Assembly (NCBI GenBank): GCA_045661305.1
Contig: JAZRFJ010000026.1
Location: 1 to 26,998 of the forward strand
Source: UMGS1840 sp045661305
GTDB lineage: Bacteria; Bacillota; Clostridia; UMGS1840
Direction of reading: 5' to 3'
DNA length: 26,998 nt
Below the pieces are notes generated by a model. It saw only the letters and a list, made by a program, of their open reading frames with translations. It searched no databases and had not been told where the DNA came from. Each line of letters begins with the position of its first letter. Positions within the stretch are counted from its first letter, which is position 1. The translations under genes and the position numbers were made by a program. Of the stretch, positions 1 to 5,881 are shown piece by piece.

Positions 1-1476
1 TCAGGCTCAAGCGGAGTAGAGCTTACTAATATTGAAGCTACAAAAAATGTTCTTCTTGCCTTAAACGGCAAGAAAGGAAATTCGGTTGATTTAAAAAGCA
101 AGTACATAGATTATGCATACCCTGTTGTAAAAGATGGAAAAACAGGGTATGTTATTTATGTGTATGAAACAAAGGATACAGTTAATAATTTTTCACAAAA
201 TATGATTGAAACAATCGTAAAGGCACTTATTATAGGTCTTGTTATTTCGATACTTTTAGGTTATCTTCTTTCAAAAACAATAACGCATCCTATAAAAAAC
301 TTAACAGGGCGAGCAGAAAAAATAGCAAACGGTTTTTTTGATACAGGCAAAATGTCTTCCCAAAAAGACGAAATAGGTGTTCTTACAAATACATTTGTTA
401 CGATGGGCAGACAGCTTAAAGAAACTGTGTTTCAGATTGAAGACCAGAAAACAAAAATTGAAACTATTTTAGAGTGTTCCTCTGACGGAATAGTTGCATT
501 TGACACAAAAGGAAAAATTATTCTTATAAACCCTGCCGCTGAAAAACAGCTTGGCATAAACGAAGAGTCCGATTTGGACTTTGATTCGTTTTTTTCTAAA
601 GTTTTTGACGATATTGCGTTAGGTGATTTTATATACCTTGACAATGAAAAACAAGTTGTTAAAGAGGGTGTATGGAATGATTATTATCTGAAATTTTATT
701 TCAATAAATTCACATATTCTGACCTCACAACAGGCGGTCTTATTGTCAATGTACAGGATATTACGCAGATGCAGAAATTAGAGCTTTCAAGAAGAGAATT
801 TGTTGCAAATGTATCACACGAGCTTCGCACACCGCTTACAACTATAAAGGCATATATTGAAACCTTGCAGACGGGCGAAGTCGAAGGCGAAATGCAGGAC
901 AGATTTTTGGAAACCATGAATAAAGAGGCAGACCGTATGACAAGGCTTGTTTCAGACCTTCTTACACTCTCAAGACTTGATAACGGCGTAAAATTAAATC
1001 TTAGCCGTATGTATATTGAAGATATTTTGTCAGGTGTTGCAGAGAGAATGCAATTTGAGGCAAAAACAAAAGAGCAGACTATTGTATATAACTGTATCAA
1101 CCATATTCCGAAAATTCCGCTTGATGGTGATAAAATGGAGCAGGTGCTTATAAATATCGTGTCAAATGCTATTAAATATACGCAAGTCGGCGGGAAAATT
1201 GAAATCTTTTCAAGCTTTATTTCGGATAATGCTATTATAAGAGTAAAGGATAACGGTATCGGTATTGCAAAACAGCATCTTGACAGGCTTTTTGAGAGAT
1301 TTTACCGTGTTGATAAAGCAAGAAGCAGAGAGCAGGGAGGAACAGGCCTTGGACTCGCTATTGCAAAAGAAATTGTAAATGCTCATGCAGGCGATATTAA
1401 AATAAATTCCGAGGTTAATGCAGGAACGGAGATAATAATCACGCTTCCTGTTGATAAGAGTTTGTCGGAGGAGTAA
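1..1476 (+). CDS. walK: WalK-like sensor histidine kinase (5' partial)
   Basis: This is a membrane sensor kinase that autophosphorylates on His and passes the phosphate to a response regulator. The frame is open from base 1, so the N-terminus, the first membrane segment and part of the extracellular sensor lie upstream. The 491 visible residues hold the end of the sensor domain (1-65), a transmembrane helix (about 71-92), HAMP (about 93-145), PAS (about 155-255), HisKA with the phospho-acceptor His at bases 817-819 (SHELRTPL), and a HATPase domain with an N box, DNGIGIA and GTGLGLAIAKE. This order and the RFYRVDKARSREQGGTG stretch match WalK/VicK of Gram-positive bacteria. Neither the partner regulator nor YycH/I is visible, so the symbol rests on architecture and similarity alone. 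A GTG at 160 is internal and not the start. hslO follows after 23 bases, so cotranscription is likely. Confidence 0.85.
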   Translation, partial: SGSSGVELTNIEATKNVLLALNGKKGNSVDLKSKYIDYAYPVVKDGKTGYVIYVYETKDTVNNFSQNMIETIVKALIIGLVISILLGYLLSKTITHPIKNLTGRAEKIANGFFDTGKMSSQKDEIGVLTNTFVTMGRQLKETVFQIEDQKTKIETILECSSDGIVAFDTKGKIILINPAAEKQLGINEESDLDFDSFFSKVFDDIALGDFIYLDNEKQVVKEGVWNDYYLKFYFNKFTYSDLTTGGLIVNVQDITQMQKLELSRREFVANVSHELRTPLTTIKAYIETLQTGEVEGEMQDRFLETMNKEADRMTRLVSDLLTLSRLDNGVKLNLSRMYIEDILSGVAERMQFEAKTKEQTIVYNCINHIPKIPLDGDKMEQVLINIVSNAIKYTQVGGKIEIFSSFISDNAIIRVKDNGIGIAKQHLDRLFERFYRVDKARSREQGGTGLGLAIAKEIVNAHAGDIKINSEVNAGTEIIITLPVDKSLSEE

Positions 1477-1499
1477 ATAAAAAGGGAAAGGAACATAAA

Positions 1500-2381
1500 A
1501 TGGGTAAATTATTAAGAGCAATAACAGATGACGGCTTTGTAAAAGCATTTGTATTCGATTCGACAGATGTTGTTTTAAAGGCACAGAAAATTCATAAGCT
1601 TTCAAATGTTGCAACAGCAGCTTTGGGAAGAACATTAACTGCTGCTGTTTTGATGGCTGGCGATTTAAAAAACGATAAAGACAGAGTAAGCATACAGATA
1701 AAATCCGATGGTGAAATCGGGAATATTGTTTCGGAGTGTTATAAAACAGGGGAAGTAAAAGGCTTCGTTTCAAGCGGCGATGTCAACATTCCGCTAAGAG
1801 CAGACGGAAAGCTTGATGTTGCAGGTGCTTTAGGGCATAGCGGCTCATTAAGTGTTGTTAAGGATTTAGGAATGAGTGAGCCTCAGACGGGAACAGTTGA
1901 GCTTGTTTCAGGCGAAATTGCACAGGATATTTCCTATTACTATATGCAGTCCGAGCAAATTCCAACCGTTATAGGTCTTGGTGTTTTAGTGTCAAAAGAC
2001 GGAGTTTTATTGGGAGCAGGCGGATATATGGTACAGCTTCTTCCTGACCATACGGAAGAGGTTATTGATAAAATAGAAAAAAACGCAACAGAGCTTCCAA
2101 AATCAGTTTCACTCTTTTTTGCAGAAGATAAGGACCCTAAAATCCTTATGGATACAGTTTTAAAGGATATGCCTTATAAAATTCTTGAGGAGAGTGAGGG
2201 AAGCTATAAATGCGACTGCTCACGATACAGAGTCGAAAAAGCAGTTATCAGCTTAGGGAAAAAAGAAATTGAAAAAATGATTGAAGAAGAAAAGAGTGTA
2301 GAGGTAGCGTGCCATTATTGCAAGAAGAATTATACTCTTGAGGCAGAGGATTTGAAAATACTTCTTAATATTGCTAAATAG
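1500..2381 (+). CDS. hslO: Hsp33 redox-regulated holdase chaperone
   Basis: Hsp33 is a cytoplasmic ATP-independent chaperone that binds unfolding proteins under oxidative stress. The 293-aa length matches the family. The C-terminal redox switch is intact: C238 and C240 (CDC) plus C271 and C274 (CHYC) form the four-Cys zinc site whose oxidation unfolds and activates the protein. The N-terminal core ends in the family-typical GGYMVQLLPD (about 175-183). The ATG at 1500 is preceded by a purine-rich ribosome site (GGGAAAGGAAC). The gene lies 23 bases after the kinase and ends in a TAG that abuts a strong terminator, so it is the last gene of its transcript. Confidence 0.95.
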   Translation: MGKLLRAITDDGFVKAFVFDSTDVVLKAQKIHKLSNVATAALGRTLTAAVLMAGDLKNDKDRVSIQIKSDGEIGNIVSECYKTGEVKGFVSSGDVNIPLRADGKLDVAGALGHSGSLSVVKDLGMSEPQTGTVELVSGEIAQDISYYYMQSEQIPTVIGLGVLVSKDGVLLGAGGYMVQLLPDHTEEVIDKIEKNATELPKSVSLFFAEDKDPKILMDTVLKDMPYKILEESEGSYKCDCSRYRVEKAVISLGKKEIEKMIEEEKSVEVACHYCKKNYTLEAEDLKILLNIAK

Positions 2382-2407
2382 GGCGGTCAAAACGACCGCC
2401 CCTTTTT
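2381..2407 (+). terminator. Rho-independent terminator after hslO
   Basis: A perfect 8-bp stem, GGGCGGTC (2381-2388) with GACCGCCC (2394-2401), has a 5-base loop and is followed by CTTTTT. It starts on the last base of the hslO stop codon. The convergent barstar gene ends at 2406, so the hairpin also lies just past the end of the minus-strand operon, but its minus-strand T-tract is poor (TATTTAG). Confidence 0.9.
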
Positions 2408-2720
2408 ATGAAATTATTTTAAATGTTATGTTAGGATTTTCTTCGTGAACATCAGAAAAAACATCTAATATTTCTTCCATATATTCCATCATTTCTTTAG
2501 ATAATGTATTTAATCCTACGATTTGAACGAGAAGATTTTCTTTACAATAGCAATCAAGCGAGTCCCACAACGCATCAAGGTTTTCTCCATAGTATTCAGG
2601 GAGGTCAAATCCTATTTTTATTACTTTGTAAATTTCACCGATATACTTACAATTTGTAAAATCAAGAATTACAGGACTTTTTATCGGATTAAAAGCGTTT
2701 TTGTCATTTTCAAAATTCAT
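2406..2720 (-). CDS. Barstar-family RNase inhibitor, copy 3 (promoter-distal)
   Basis: This 104-aa protein belongs to the barstar family of barnase inhibitors, which block RNase toxins by plugging the active site. It has the family core VILDFTNC followed by LPEYYGENLDALWDSL. By alignment to Bacillus barstar, the barnase-contact residues Tyr29, Asp35, Trp38 and Asp39 are kept, while Cys40 is Ser. A 16-residue N-terminal extension (MNFENDKNAF...) is shared almost exactly with the next copy, and the ribosome-site region (CATAGAAAGGTT) is shared too, which points to recent tandem duplication. It is the last gene of a minus-strand operon that starts near 4610. Whether it neutralises the neighbouring RNase or a foreign barnase cannot be read from sequence. 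Confidence 0.9.
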   Translation of the reverse strand: MNFENDKNAFNPIKSPVILDFTNCKYIGEIYKVIKIGFDLPEYYGENLDALWDSLDCYCKENLLVQIVGLNTLSKEMMEYMEEILDVFSDVHEENPNITFKIIS

Positions 2721-2734
2721 ACCTTATAACCTTT

Positions 2735-3055
2735 CTATGAAACTATTTTATAAGTAAAGTTCGGACATTCTTTATGAATATCATCAAAAATTTCAAGCAT
2801 GGGAGTACAATAATCAATAAAATCAGGATCTAAGGAAAGAAAGCTATGCAGCTCAACCAAAAAATCCTCTTCATCATAAAATAAATAACGCAGGCAATCC
2901 CATAAAGCATCCCAGTTTTCACCGTAGTAATCTGGGAGACCAAAATTTTCTTTCAGTATTTTGTGAATTTCACCTATATACCTGCAATTTCCAAAATCAA
3001 GAATTACAGGGCTTCTTATCGGCTTAAAAGCATTTTTGTCATTTTCAAAATTCAT
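2735..3055 (-). CDS. Barstar-family RNase inhibitor, copy 2
   Basis: This 106-aa barstar-family protein carries LPDYYGENWDALWDCL. Asp35, Trp38, Asp39 and Cys40 (Bacillus numbering) are kept, and Leu34 is Trp. Its N-terminal extension nearly equals that of the downstream copy, but the segment after the ALWDCL motif has diverged (RYLFYDEEDFLVEL against DCYCKENLLVQI), the kind of variation expected if immunity specificity differs. The ATG at 3055 follows an AAAGGTT-type ribosome site. The gaps to the neighbouring copies are 14 and 15 bases, so all three are probably translated from one mRNA. Confidence 0.9.
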   Translation of the reverse strand: MNFENDKNAFKPIRSPVILDFGNCRYIGEIHKILKENFGLPDYYGENWDALWDCLRYLFYDEEDFLVELHSFLSLDPDFIDYCTPMLEIFDDIHKECPNFTYKIVS

Positions 3056-3070
3056 AATTAAAGAACCTTT

Positions 3071-3346
3071 CTATGATATTATTTCAAATGTAATGTTTGG
3101 AGAATTTTGATGTACTCTTTCAAAAACTCTCCATATTTTTTCCATATAATCATTAAGCTCATCAGAAACCTTGTAAAAACCAGCAATATAAACGGTAAGT
3201 TGATTGTTGCAATAATAGTCCAGGCAGTCCCATAATGCAGAAAGATTTTCTCCGTAATATTCAGGGAGGTCAAATTCTTTTTTAATTATTTTATGAATTT
3301 CACCGATATGCTTACAATTTGTAAAATCTAAAATAATACTATCCAT
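3071..3346 (-). CDS. Barstar-family RNase inhibitor, copy 1 (next to the toxin)
   Basis: At 91 aa this is the shortest of the three barstar-like proteins. It lacks the N-terminal extension and starts directly with MDSIILDFTNC. The motif is LPEYYGENLSALWDCL: Asp35, a barnase contact in Bacillus barstar, is Ser here, while Trp38 and Asp39 remain. Its ribosome site AGGAGA begins with the G of the toxin's TAG stop codon, so translation is probably coupled to the RNase gene just upstream. Position makes it the likely cognate immunity protein. The changed contact residue fits a toxin that has also changed at its guanine-binding loop. Confidence 0.88.
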   Translation of the reverse strand: MDSIILDFTNCKHIGEIHKIIKKEFDLPEYYGENLSALWDCLDYYCNNQLTVYIAGFYKVSDELNDYMEKIWRVFERVHQNSPNITFEIIS

Positions 3347-3356
3347 GTTTTTTCTC

Positions 3357-3872
3357 CTATTCTATTTCTATAAATGTTTTATAATGGTCATATGTAACAA
3401 AAATCAGTCCGTCATTTGAGAACAGAACACGCGAACTGTTTCTATGACCAGTGGTGTAGTTGATATCAGCTTCATACCAAATACGCCCTGGTAAGTGTGG
3501 AAGTTTGCGATCATCATTATAGTATTTTTCTCCACCGACCATTTTATTTGGTAAGACGGTATTCAAATTTCCTAACTTGGAATCCCACCCCAAATCTTTA
3601 GCATCTTTTTTTGAAATATAATATTCAGGCAATTTACCTAAATATTTCAGATACCAATCAGCACCATCAATCCCCATATCTGTAGCTAAGCCAGCATAAA
3701 TTACTTTCATAAGCTCAATTCTGCATCGGCAGTTTATGTGCAGTGGCGGAGGCGGGATAACAGTTTCATCAATCGGATAGATTTTTCCATGATTATCTCG
3801 GCATTTCTTACAAGTTGTTACATCAATTTGTGCAATCCAGTTTTTCCATTTATTACTTAAAGCATTGTACAT
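3357..3872 (-). CDS. MuF-like domain fused to barnase-type ribonuclease toxin
   Basis: This 171-aa protein has two parts. Residues about 12-55 resemble the C-terminal zinc-ribbon-like end of phage Mu gpF/SPP1 gp7 minor head proteins: C21-x2-C24, then PPPPLHINCRC with H45, C48 and C50. Residues about 70-171 are a barnase/RNase N1-type endoribonuclease. Catalytic and phosphate-binding positions are present: K88 (barnase Lys27), E134 (Glu73), R144 and R148 (Arg83, Arg87) and H163 (His102), with YEADINYTTGHRNSSR and YDHYKTF closely following barnase. Arg59 of the guanine loop is Asp120 and Glu60 is Asp121, so base preference or inhibitor contact may differ. There is no signal peptide. The ATG at 3872 has a good ribosome site (GGAAAGGAAG, 8 bases away). 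Three barstar genes follow. MuF-toxin fusions are a known temperate-phage toxin class; this one keeps only a MuF remnant. Confidence 0.9.
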   Translation of the reverse strand: MYNALSNKWKNWIAQIDVTTCKKCRDNHGKIYPIDETVIPPPPLHINCRCRIELMKVIYAGLATDMGIDGADWYLKYLGKLPEYYISKKDAKDLGWDSKLGNLNTVLPNKMVGGEKYYNDDRKLPHLPGRIWYEADINYTTGHRNSSRVLFSNDGLIFVTYDHYKTFIEIE

Positions 3873-3893
3873 TTAATTTACTTCCTTTCCATT

Positions 3894-4223
3894 TTAACAG
3901 ATTTTATTGTTTTTTTCAATAGAAAAACGATTTCTTTTAAATTCTTCGTCCCAGTTTTTATAAAATTCCCTTCTTAGCTTATATAACAGATTTGGAGAAA
4001 TAAAAAAATCATTTGCTATACGCCATGCGGGATAATAATCTGTGTCAGTTGTTAAAAGCTTGAATAAAGGCTGATAATATTCTGAAGTAGTCTTTATACA
4101 TGCCTGAACTATTTTTTCTCTCTGTTTTTCTTCGAGTATATCGTAGTTAAGGCACATAAAATGCAGAAGTCCTTGTCTTTTGTATGGTACATTTATATTT
4201 TTAATTTCACGAAACATTTTCAT
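3894..4223 (-). CDS. Hypothetical protein in the toxin operon
   Basis: I do not recognise this 109-aa protein. It is basic and rich in aromatic residues, with no membrane segment or signal peptide. The C-terminal half (WRIANDFFISPNLLYKL) could fold as a helix-turn-helix, but that is weak. Its ATG overlaps the stop of the upstream gene (ATGA, 4220-4223), and a very strong AAGGAGG site sits 4-5 bases before ATG 4223; a second ATG two codons on (4217) has better spacing. The toxin gene follows after 21 bases. Possible roles are regulator, adaptor or phage leftover; none can be shown. Confidence 0.7.
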   Translation of the reverse strand: MKMFREIKNINVPYKRQGLLHFMCLNYDILEEKQREKIVQACIKTTSEYYQPLFKLLTTDTDYYPAWRIANDFFISPNLLYKLRREFYKNWDEEFKRNRFSIEKNNKIC

Positions 4224-4600
4224 TTTCCTCCTTTTCTTGTGTTTCTTATGTATTTTGCTAAACTTATCTCATCATTAAGACAGTATTTTTTTAAAAAATT
4301 TTGCGAATTATTCTTACTTAAATTGAATTTTTTATGGTATTTTTTAAAATAAAGCTCCGAAAGCTCATTTTCATAGTTATATCTATAATGCTTTTTTGCT
4401 AATTTTGTCTGATATTTTAAATATTCCATACAAAGATTAACAGTTGCACTTTTTATAAGACAGCTTTTGCATATCTGACAGCAGGTTTTTTCCATTTTTT
4501 CGCAGATTATACATTCTTCTGTGTCAGAAAAGCTGTCGAAAATAAGCTTCTTTTTCTTTTCAATAAATATCACTTCTTTCTTGTTGTGTTTTTGTTGCAT
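4220..4600 (-). CDS. Cys-rich putative zinc-binding protein, first gene of the toxin operon
   Basis: Read from ATG 4600 this is a 126-aa protein of unknown function. Residues 30-57 hold a Cys cluster, CIIC (C30, C33), CCQIC (C40, C41, C44), C47 and C57, that looks like one or two zinc knuckles. The rest is Lys/Tyr-rich and probably helical. The frame is open upstream to a TTG at 4645, but that codon lies on the -35 box of the operon promoter and the expected start of transcription is near 4610, so the upstream start is not usable. ATG 4600 would leave a leader of about 10 bases without a ribosome site. An internal start at 4495 (before CCQIC) cannot be excluded. Two GTTGCA motifs overlap its start, consistent with repression. 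Confidence 0.6.
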   Translation of the reverse strand: MQQKHNKKEVIFIEKKKKLIFDSFSDTEECIICEKMEKTCCQICKSCLIKSATVNLCMEYLKYQTKLAKKHYRYNYENELSELYFKKYHKKFNLSKNNSQNFLKKYCLNDEISLAKYIRNTRKGGK

Positions 4601-4680
4601 TTCTGTTGCAAAAACTATATTAGCACATTTGTTGCATTTTGTCAATACTATTTTGCAACAAAACGCAACTTTTTTGCAAC
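4594..4680. promoter_or_regulatory. Operator cluster of GTTGCA/TGCAAC motifs between divergent genes
   Basis: GTTGCA occurs on the plus strand at 4594, 4605 and 4631. Its inverse TGCAAC occurs at 4654 and 4675, with the variant CGCAAC at 4664. The 11-bp step in the first pair and the 10- and 11-bp steps in the second group place motifs on one face of the helix; 4631 and 4654 form an inverted pair with a 17-bp gap. A seventh TTGCAA forms the -35 box of the repressor promoter (4697). The motifs cover the spacer and start of the toxin promoter and lie just upstream of the repressor promoter. They are probably binding sites for the S24 repressor encoded beside them; binding is inferred. Confidence 0.65.
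4617..4645 (-). promoter_or_regulatory. Promoter of the toxin-immunity operon
   Basis: On the minus strand a perfect -35 TTGACA (4645-4640), a 17-bp spacer and a -10 TAATAT (4622-4617) preceded by TGC give an extended -10 promoter. Transcription should start near 4610. A GTTGCA/TGCAAC motif (4631-4636) lies inside the spacer, and two more lie at the start site and first codon. Confidence 0.8.
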
Positions 4681-4696
4681 TTTTTTTATTTTTTTA

Positions 4697-4725
4697 TTGC
4701 AATTCAGATTTATGTGTGTTATAAT
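4697..4725 (+). promoter_or_regulatory. Promoter of the S24 repressor gene
   Basis: The -35 TTGCAA (4697-4702), a 17-bp spacer and a perfect -10 TATAAT (4720-4725) preceded by TGT form an extended -10 promoter. The start is about 18 bases before ATG 4750. The -35 box is itself a copy of the operator-like TTGCAA motif, which suggests autoregulation. Confidence 0.8.
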
Positions 4726-4749
4726 GTAATAAAGAAAGGTGGGTGCAAA

Positions 4750-5439
4750 ATGAATTTTCAAAATGAAGAAAATGAAAAAATTTCCCAGCTTGCAGCAAAG
4801 TTAAAGGTACTAAAAGACGAAAAGGGCGTAAGCTTAGAGGAAATTGCAGGGGTTTTAGGTATAAACCGTTCAACTGTAAAACGATGGCTTGACGGAAGTA
4901 CAGCTACAATAAAGAAAAAATATATTGACAATCTTGAAAGATTTTTCGATGTTGCACCAGGGTATCTTTTTGACTCTGAAGAAGAGTATATAAACCTTTC
5001 TTATGATTATTACAGCTATGATGAAATAGGTTACCGTTCTTACGCAAGGTATCTTGGTAAGATAAGTGCGGGACTTCCCAGGCTTATGGAAGATGAAGTT
5101 GAATACGGCACTCAAAAACCTAAAAAACGAGCAAGAGAGGAAGAGCTTTTCTGGCTTCAGATTAAAGGAGAAAGTATGAACAAGATATATAGAAACGGAA
5201 ATTATGTACTTGTTCGTAAGCAATCCTATGCACAGTACGGCGATTGTGTTGCGGCTCGCATAAATGAAAATGAAGCAACTGTAAAGTTCTTCAAGCAAGA
5301 GGGGAATATTGTGTATCTTATGCCTCATTCAACAGACCCGTCCTTTAAGGTACAGGTGTATGACTTAAAAAAAGACAGCATCGAAATAATGGGTGTTGTG
5401 CTTGAGGGCAGAATAGAGGGTCAGAGGCTGTATTTTTAA
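4750..5439 (+). CDS. LexA/CI-like repressor: XRE helix-turn-helix plus S24 peptidase
   Basis: This 229-aa DNA-binding repressor is of the phage CI/LexA type and in this family inactivates itself by self-cleavage, usually after RecA activation. An XRE-type helix-turn-helix lies at about 27-50 (SLEEIAGVLGINRSTVKRWL). The S24 peptidase domain has an Ala107-Gly108 cleavage dipeptide in GKISAGLP, the nucleophile Ser142 (GESMNK) and the general base Lys179 (EATVKF). The ATG at 4750 follows AAAGGTGGG and a clear promoter. An upstream in-frame extension from 4639 runs through the promoter and is rejected. The gene diverges from the toxin-immunity operon across a 150-bp region filled with repeated motifs, so it most likely controls that operon and itself. 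No integrase or other repressor-switch gene is near, so it looks like a prophage leftover kept as a local switch. Confidence 0.92.
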   Translation: MNFQNEENEKISQLAAKLKVLKDEKGVSLEEIAGVLGINRSTVKRWLDGSTATIKKKYIDNLERFFDVAPGYLFDSEEEYINLSYDYYSYDEIGYRSYARYLGKISAGLPRLMEDEVEYGTQKPKKRAREEELFWLQIKGESMNKIYRNGNYVLVRKQSYAQYGDCVAARINENEATVKFFKQEGNIVYLMPHSTDPSFKVQVYDLKKDSIEIMGVVLEGRIEGQRLYF

Positions 5440-5468
5440 AAACCATAACATAAAACCAGAACTTTTAA

Positions 5469-5506
5469 AACGGGCGGATATGAAAATTTTCGTTCGTTTT
5501 ATTTTT
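5469..5506 (+). terminator. Probable terminator after the S24 repressor
   Basis: A 10-bp arm pair, AACGGGCGGA (5469-5478) and TTCGTTCGTT (5489-5498), pairs fully in RNA when three G-U pairs are counted. It has a 10-base loop and is followed by TTATTTTTT. It lies 30 bases after the repressor stop. A second, weaker AAAACCTT/AAGG(C)TTTT hairpin lies at 5556-5580. Confidence 0.55.
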
Positions 5507-5626
5507 TAGTATATATATTATACCATACTTTAGCTCACTTCTCACACTAACTTGAAAAACCTTTAAACAACAAGGCTTTTAAAACAATTTTTTGAAAAAT
5601 AAAAAAGTTTTCCACATTTTATTTTG

Positions 5627-5673
5627 TTTAGTTTAATATAATTTAATTTAGTTATATTTTGTTTTATTTAGTT
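5627..5673 (+). repeat. TTTAGTT direct repeat, three copies, 20-bp period
   Basis: TTTAGTT begins at 5627, 5647 and 5667, exactly 20 bp apart, in a tract that is almost all A and T. Spacing of about two helical turns suggests protein binding sites or an easily melted region. The AT bias makes some repetition expected, so the exact period is the main evidence. Confidence 0.5.
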
Positions 5674-5697
5674 TATTGTATGTATACACTTTCATTA

Positions 5698-5730
5698 CAG
5701 ATTGTACACAGATTATATACAGATTGTCTT
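5698..5730 (+). repeat. CAGATT tandem repeat, three copies, 11-bp period
   Basis: Three 11-bp units start at 5698, 5709 and 5720 with consensus CAGATTRTAYA; the third unit diverges after CAGATTGT. The array ends about 70 bp before the -35 box of the ABC exporter, a position typical of an upstream activator or repressor site. No binding protein can be named. Confidence 0.55.
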
Positions 5731-5800
5731 CAAATTTCTTTTTCTGTTCTTTCAAAAGCCTTGTGATATGACTAATTTTGTGTATATTTTATGAAGATAG

Positions 5801-5829
5801 TTGACAACTTTTATTTTGGGTGGTATATT
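5801..5829 (+). promoter_or_regulatory. Promoter of the ABC exporter operon
   Basis: A perfect -35 TTGACA (5801-5806), a 17-bp spacer and -10 TATATT (5824-5829) preceded by TGG form an extended -10 promoter. The start would be near 5836, leaving a leader of about 45 bases before ATG 5882. Confidence 0.8.
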
Positions 5830-5881
5830 GATATTTATAATGGAAAATAATGTATATATTAAAAAAGAGAGAGGTTATCGA

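Larger units (their letters stand above)
5440..5881. other. AT-rich intergenic region with phased repeats
   Basis: No gene is supported in these 442 bases. From left to right they hold the repressor terminator, a weak second hairpin, a DnaA-box-like TTTTCCACA (5608-5616), a very AT-rich tract with TTTAGTT three times at 20-bp steps, CAGATT three times at 11-bp steps, and the exporter promoter at 5801-5829. A TTG at 5801 that opens the exporter frame is the -35 box, not a start codon. Confidence 0.7.

Noticed and set aside
1210..1773. 187-aa minus-strand reading frame across the kinase-hslO junction
   Set aside because: It is antisense to two well-supported genes and has no recognisable protein features.
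4601..4645. TTG 4645 start giving an N-terminal CNKC motif in the Cys-rich protein
   Set aside because: The TTG is part of the -35 box TTGACA of the operon promoter, and the CNKC residues come from the repeated TGCAACAAA operator sequence.
4639..4749. N-terminal extension of the S24 repressor from 4639
   Set aside because: It runs through the operator motifs and the TATAAT promoter at 4720; ATG 4750 has the ribosome site and starts a normal repressor.
2406..5439. Intact prophage
   Set aside because: No integrase, capsid, tail, terminase, lysis or replication genes and no flanking att repeats were seen; only phage-type regulator and toxin remnants.
5608..5721. Calling this region a chromosomal oriC
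   Set aside because: Only one exact relaxed DnaA-box match and two near matches, with no dnaA, dnaN or other origin genes nearby.
5801..5881. 27-residue N-terminal extension of the first ABC subunit from TTG 5801
   Set aside because: TTG 5801 is the -35 box; ATG 5882 has a GAGAGAGG ribosome site and gives the usual N-terminus.
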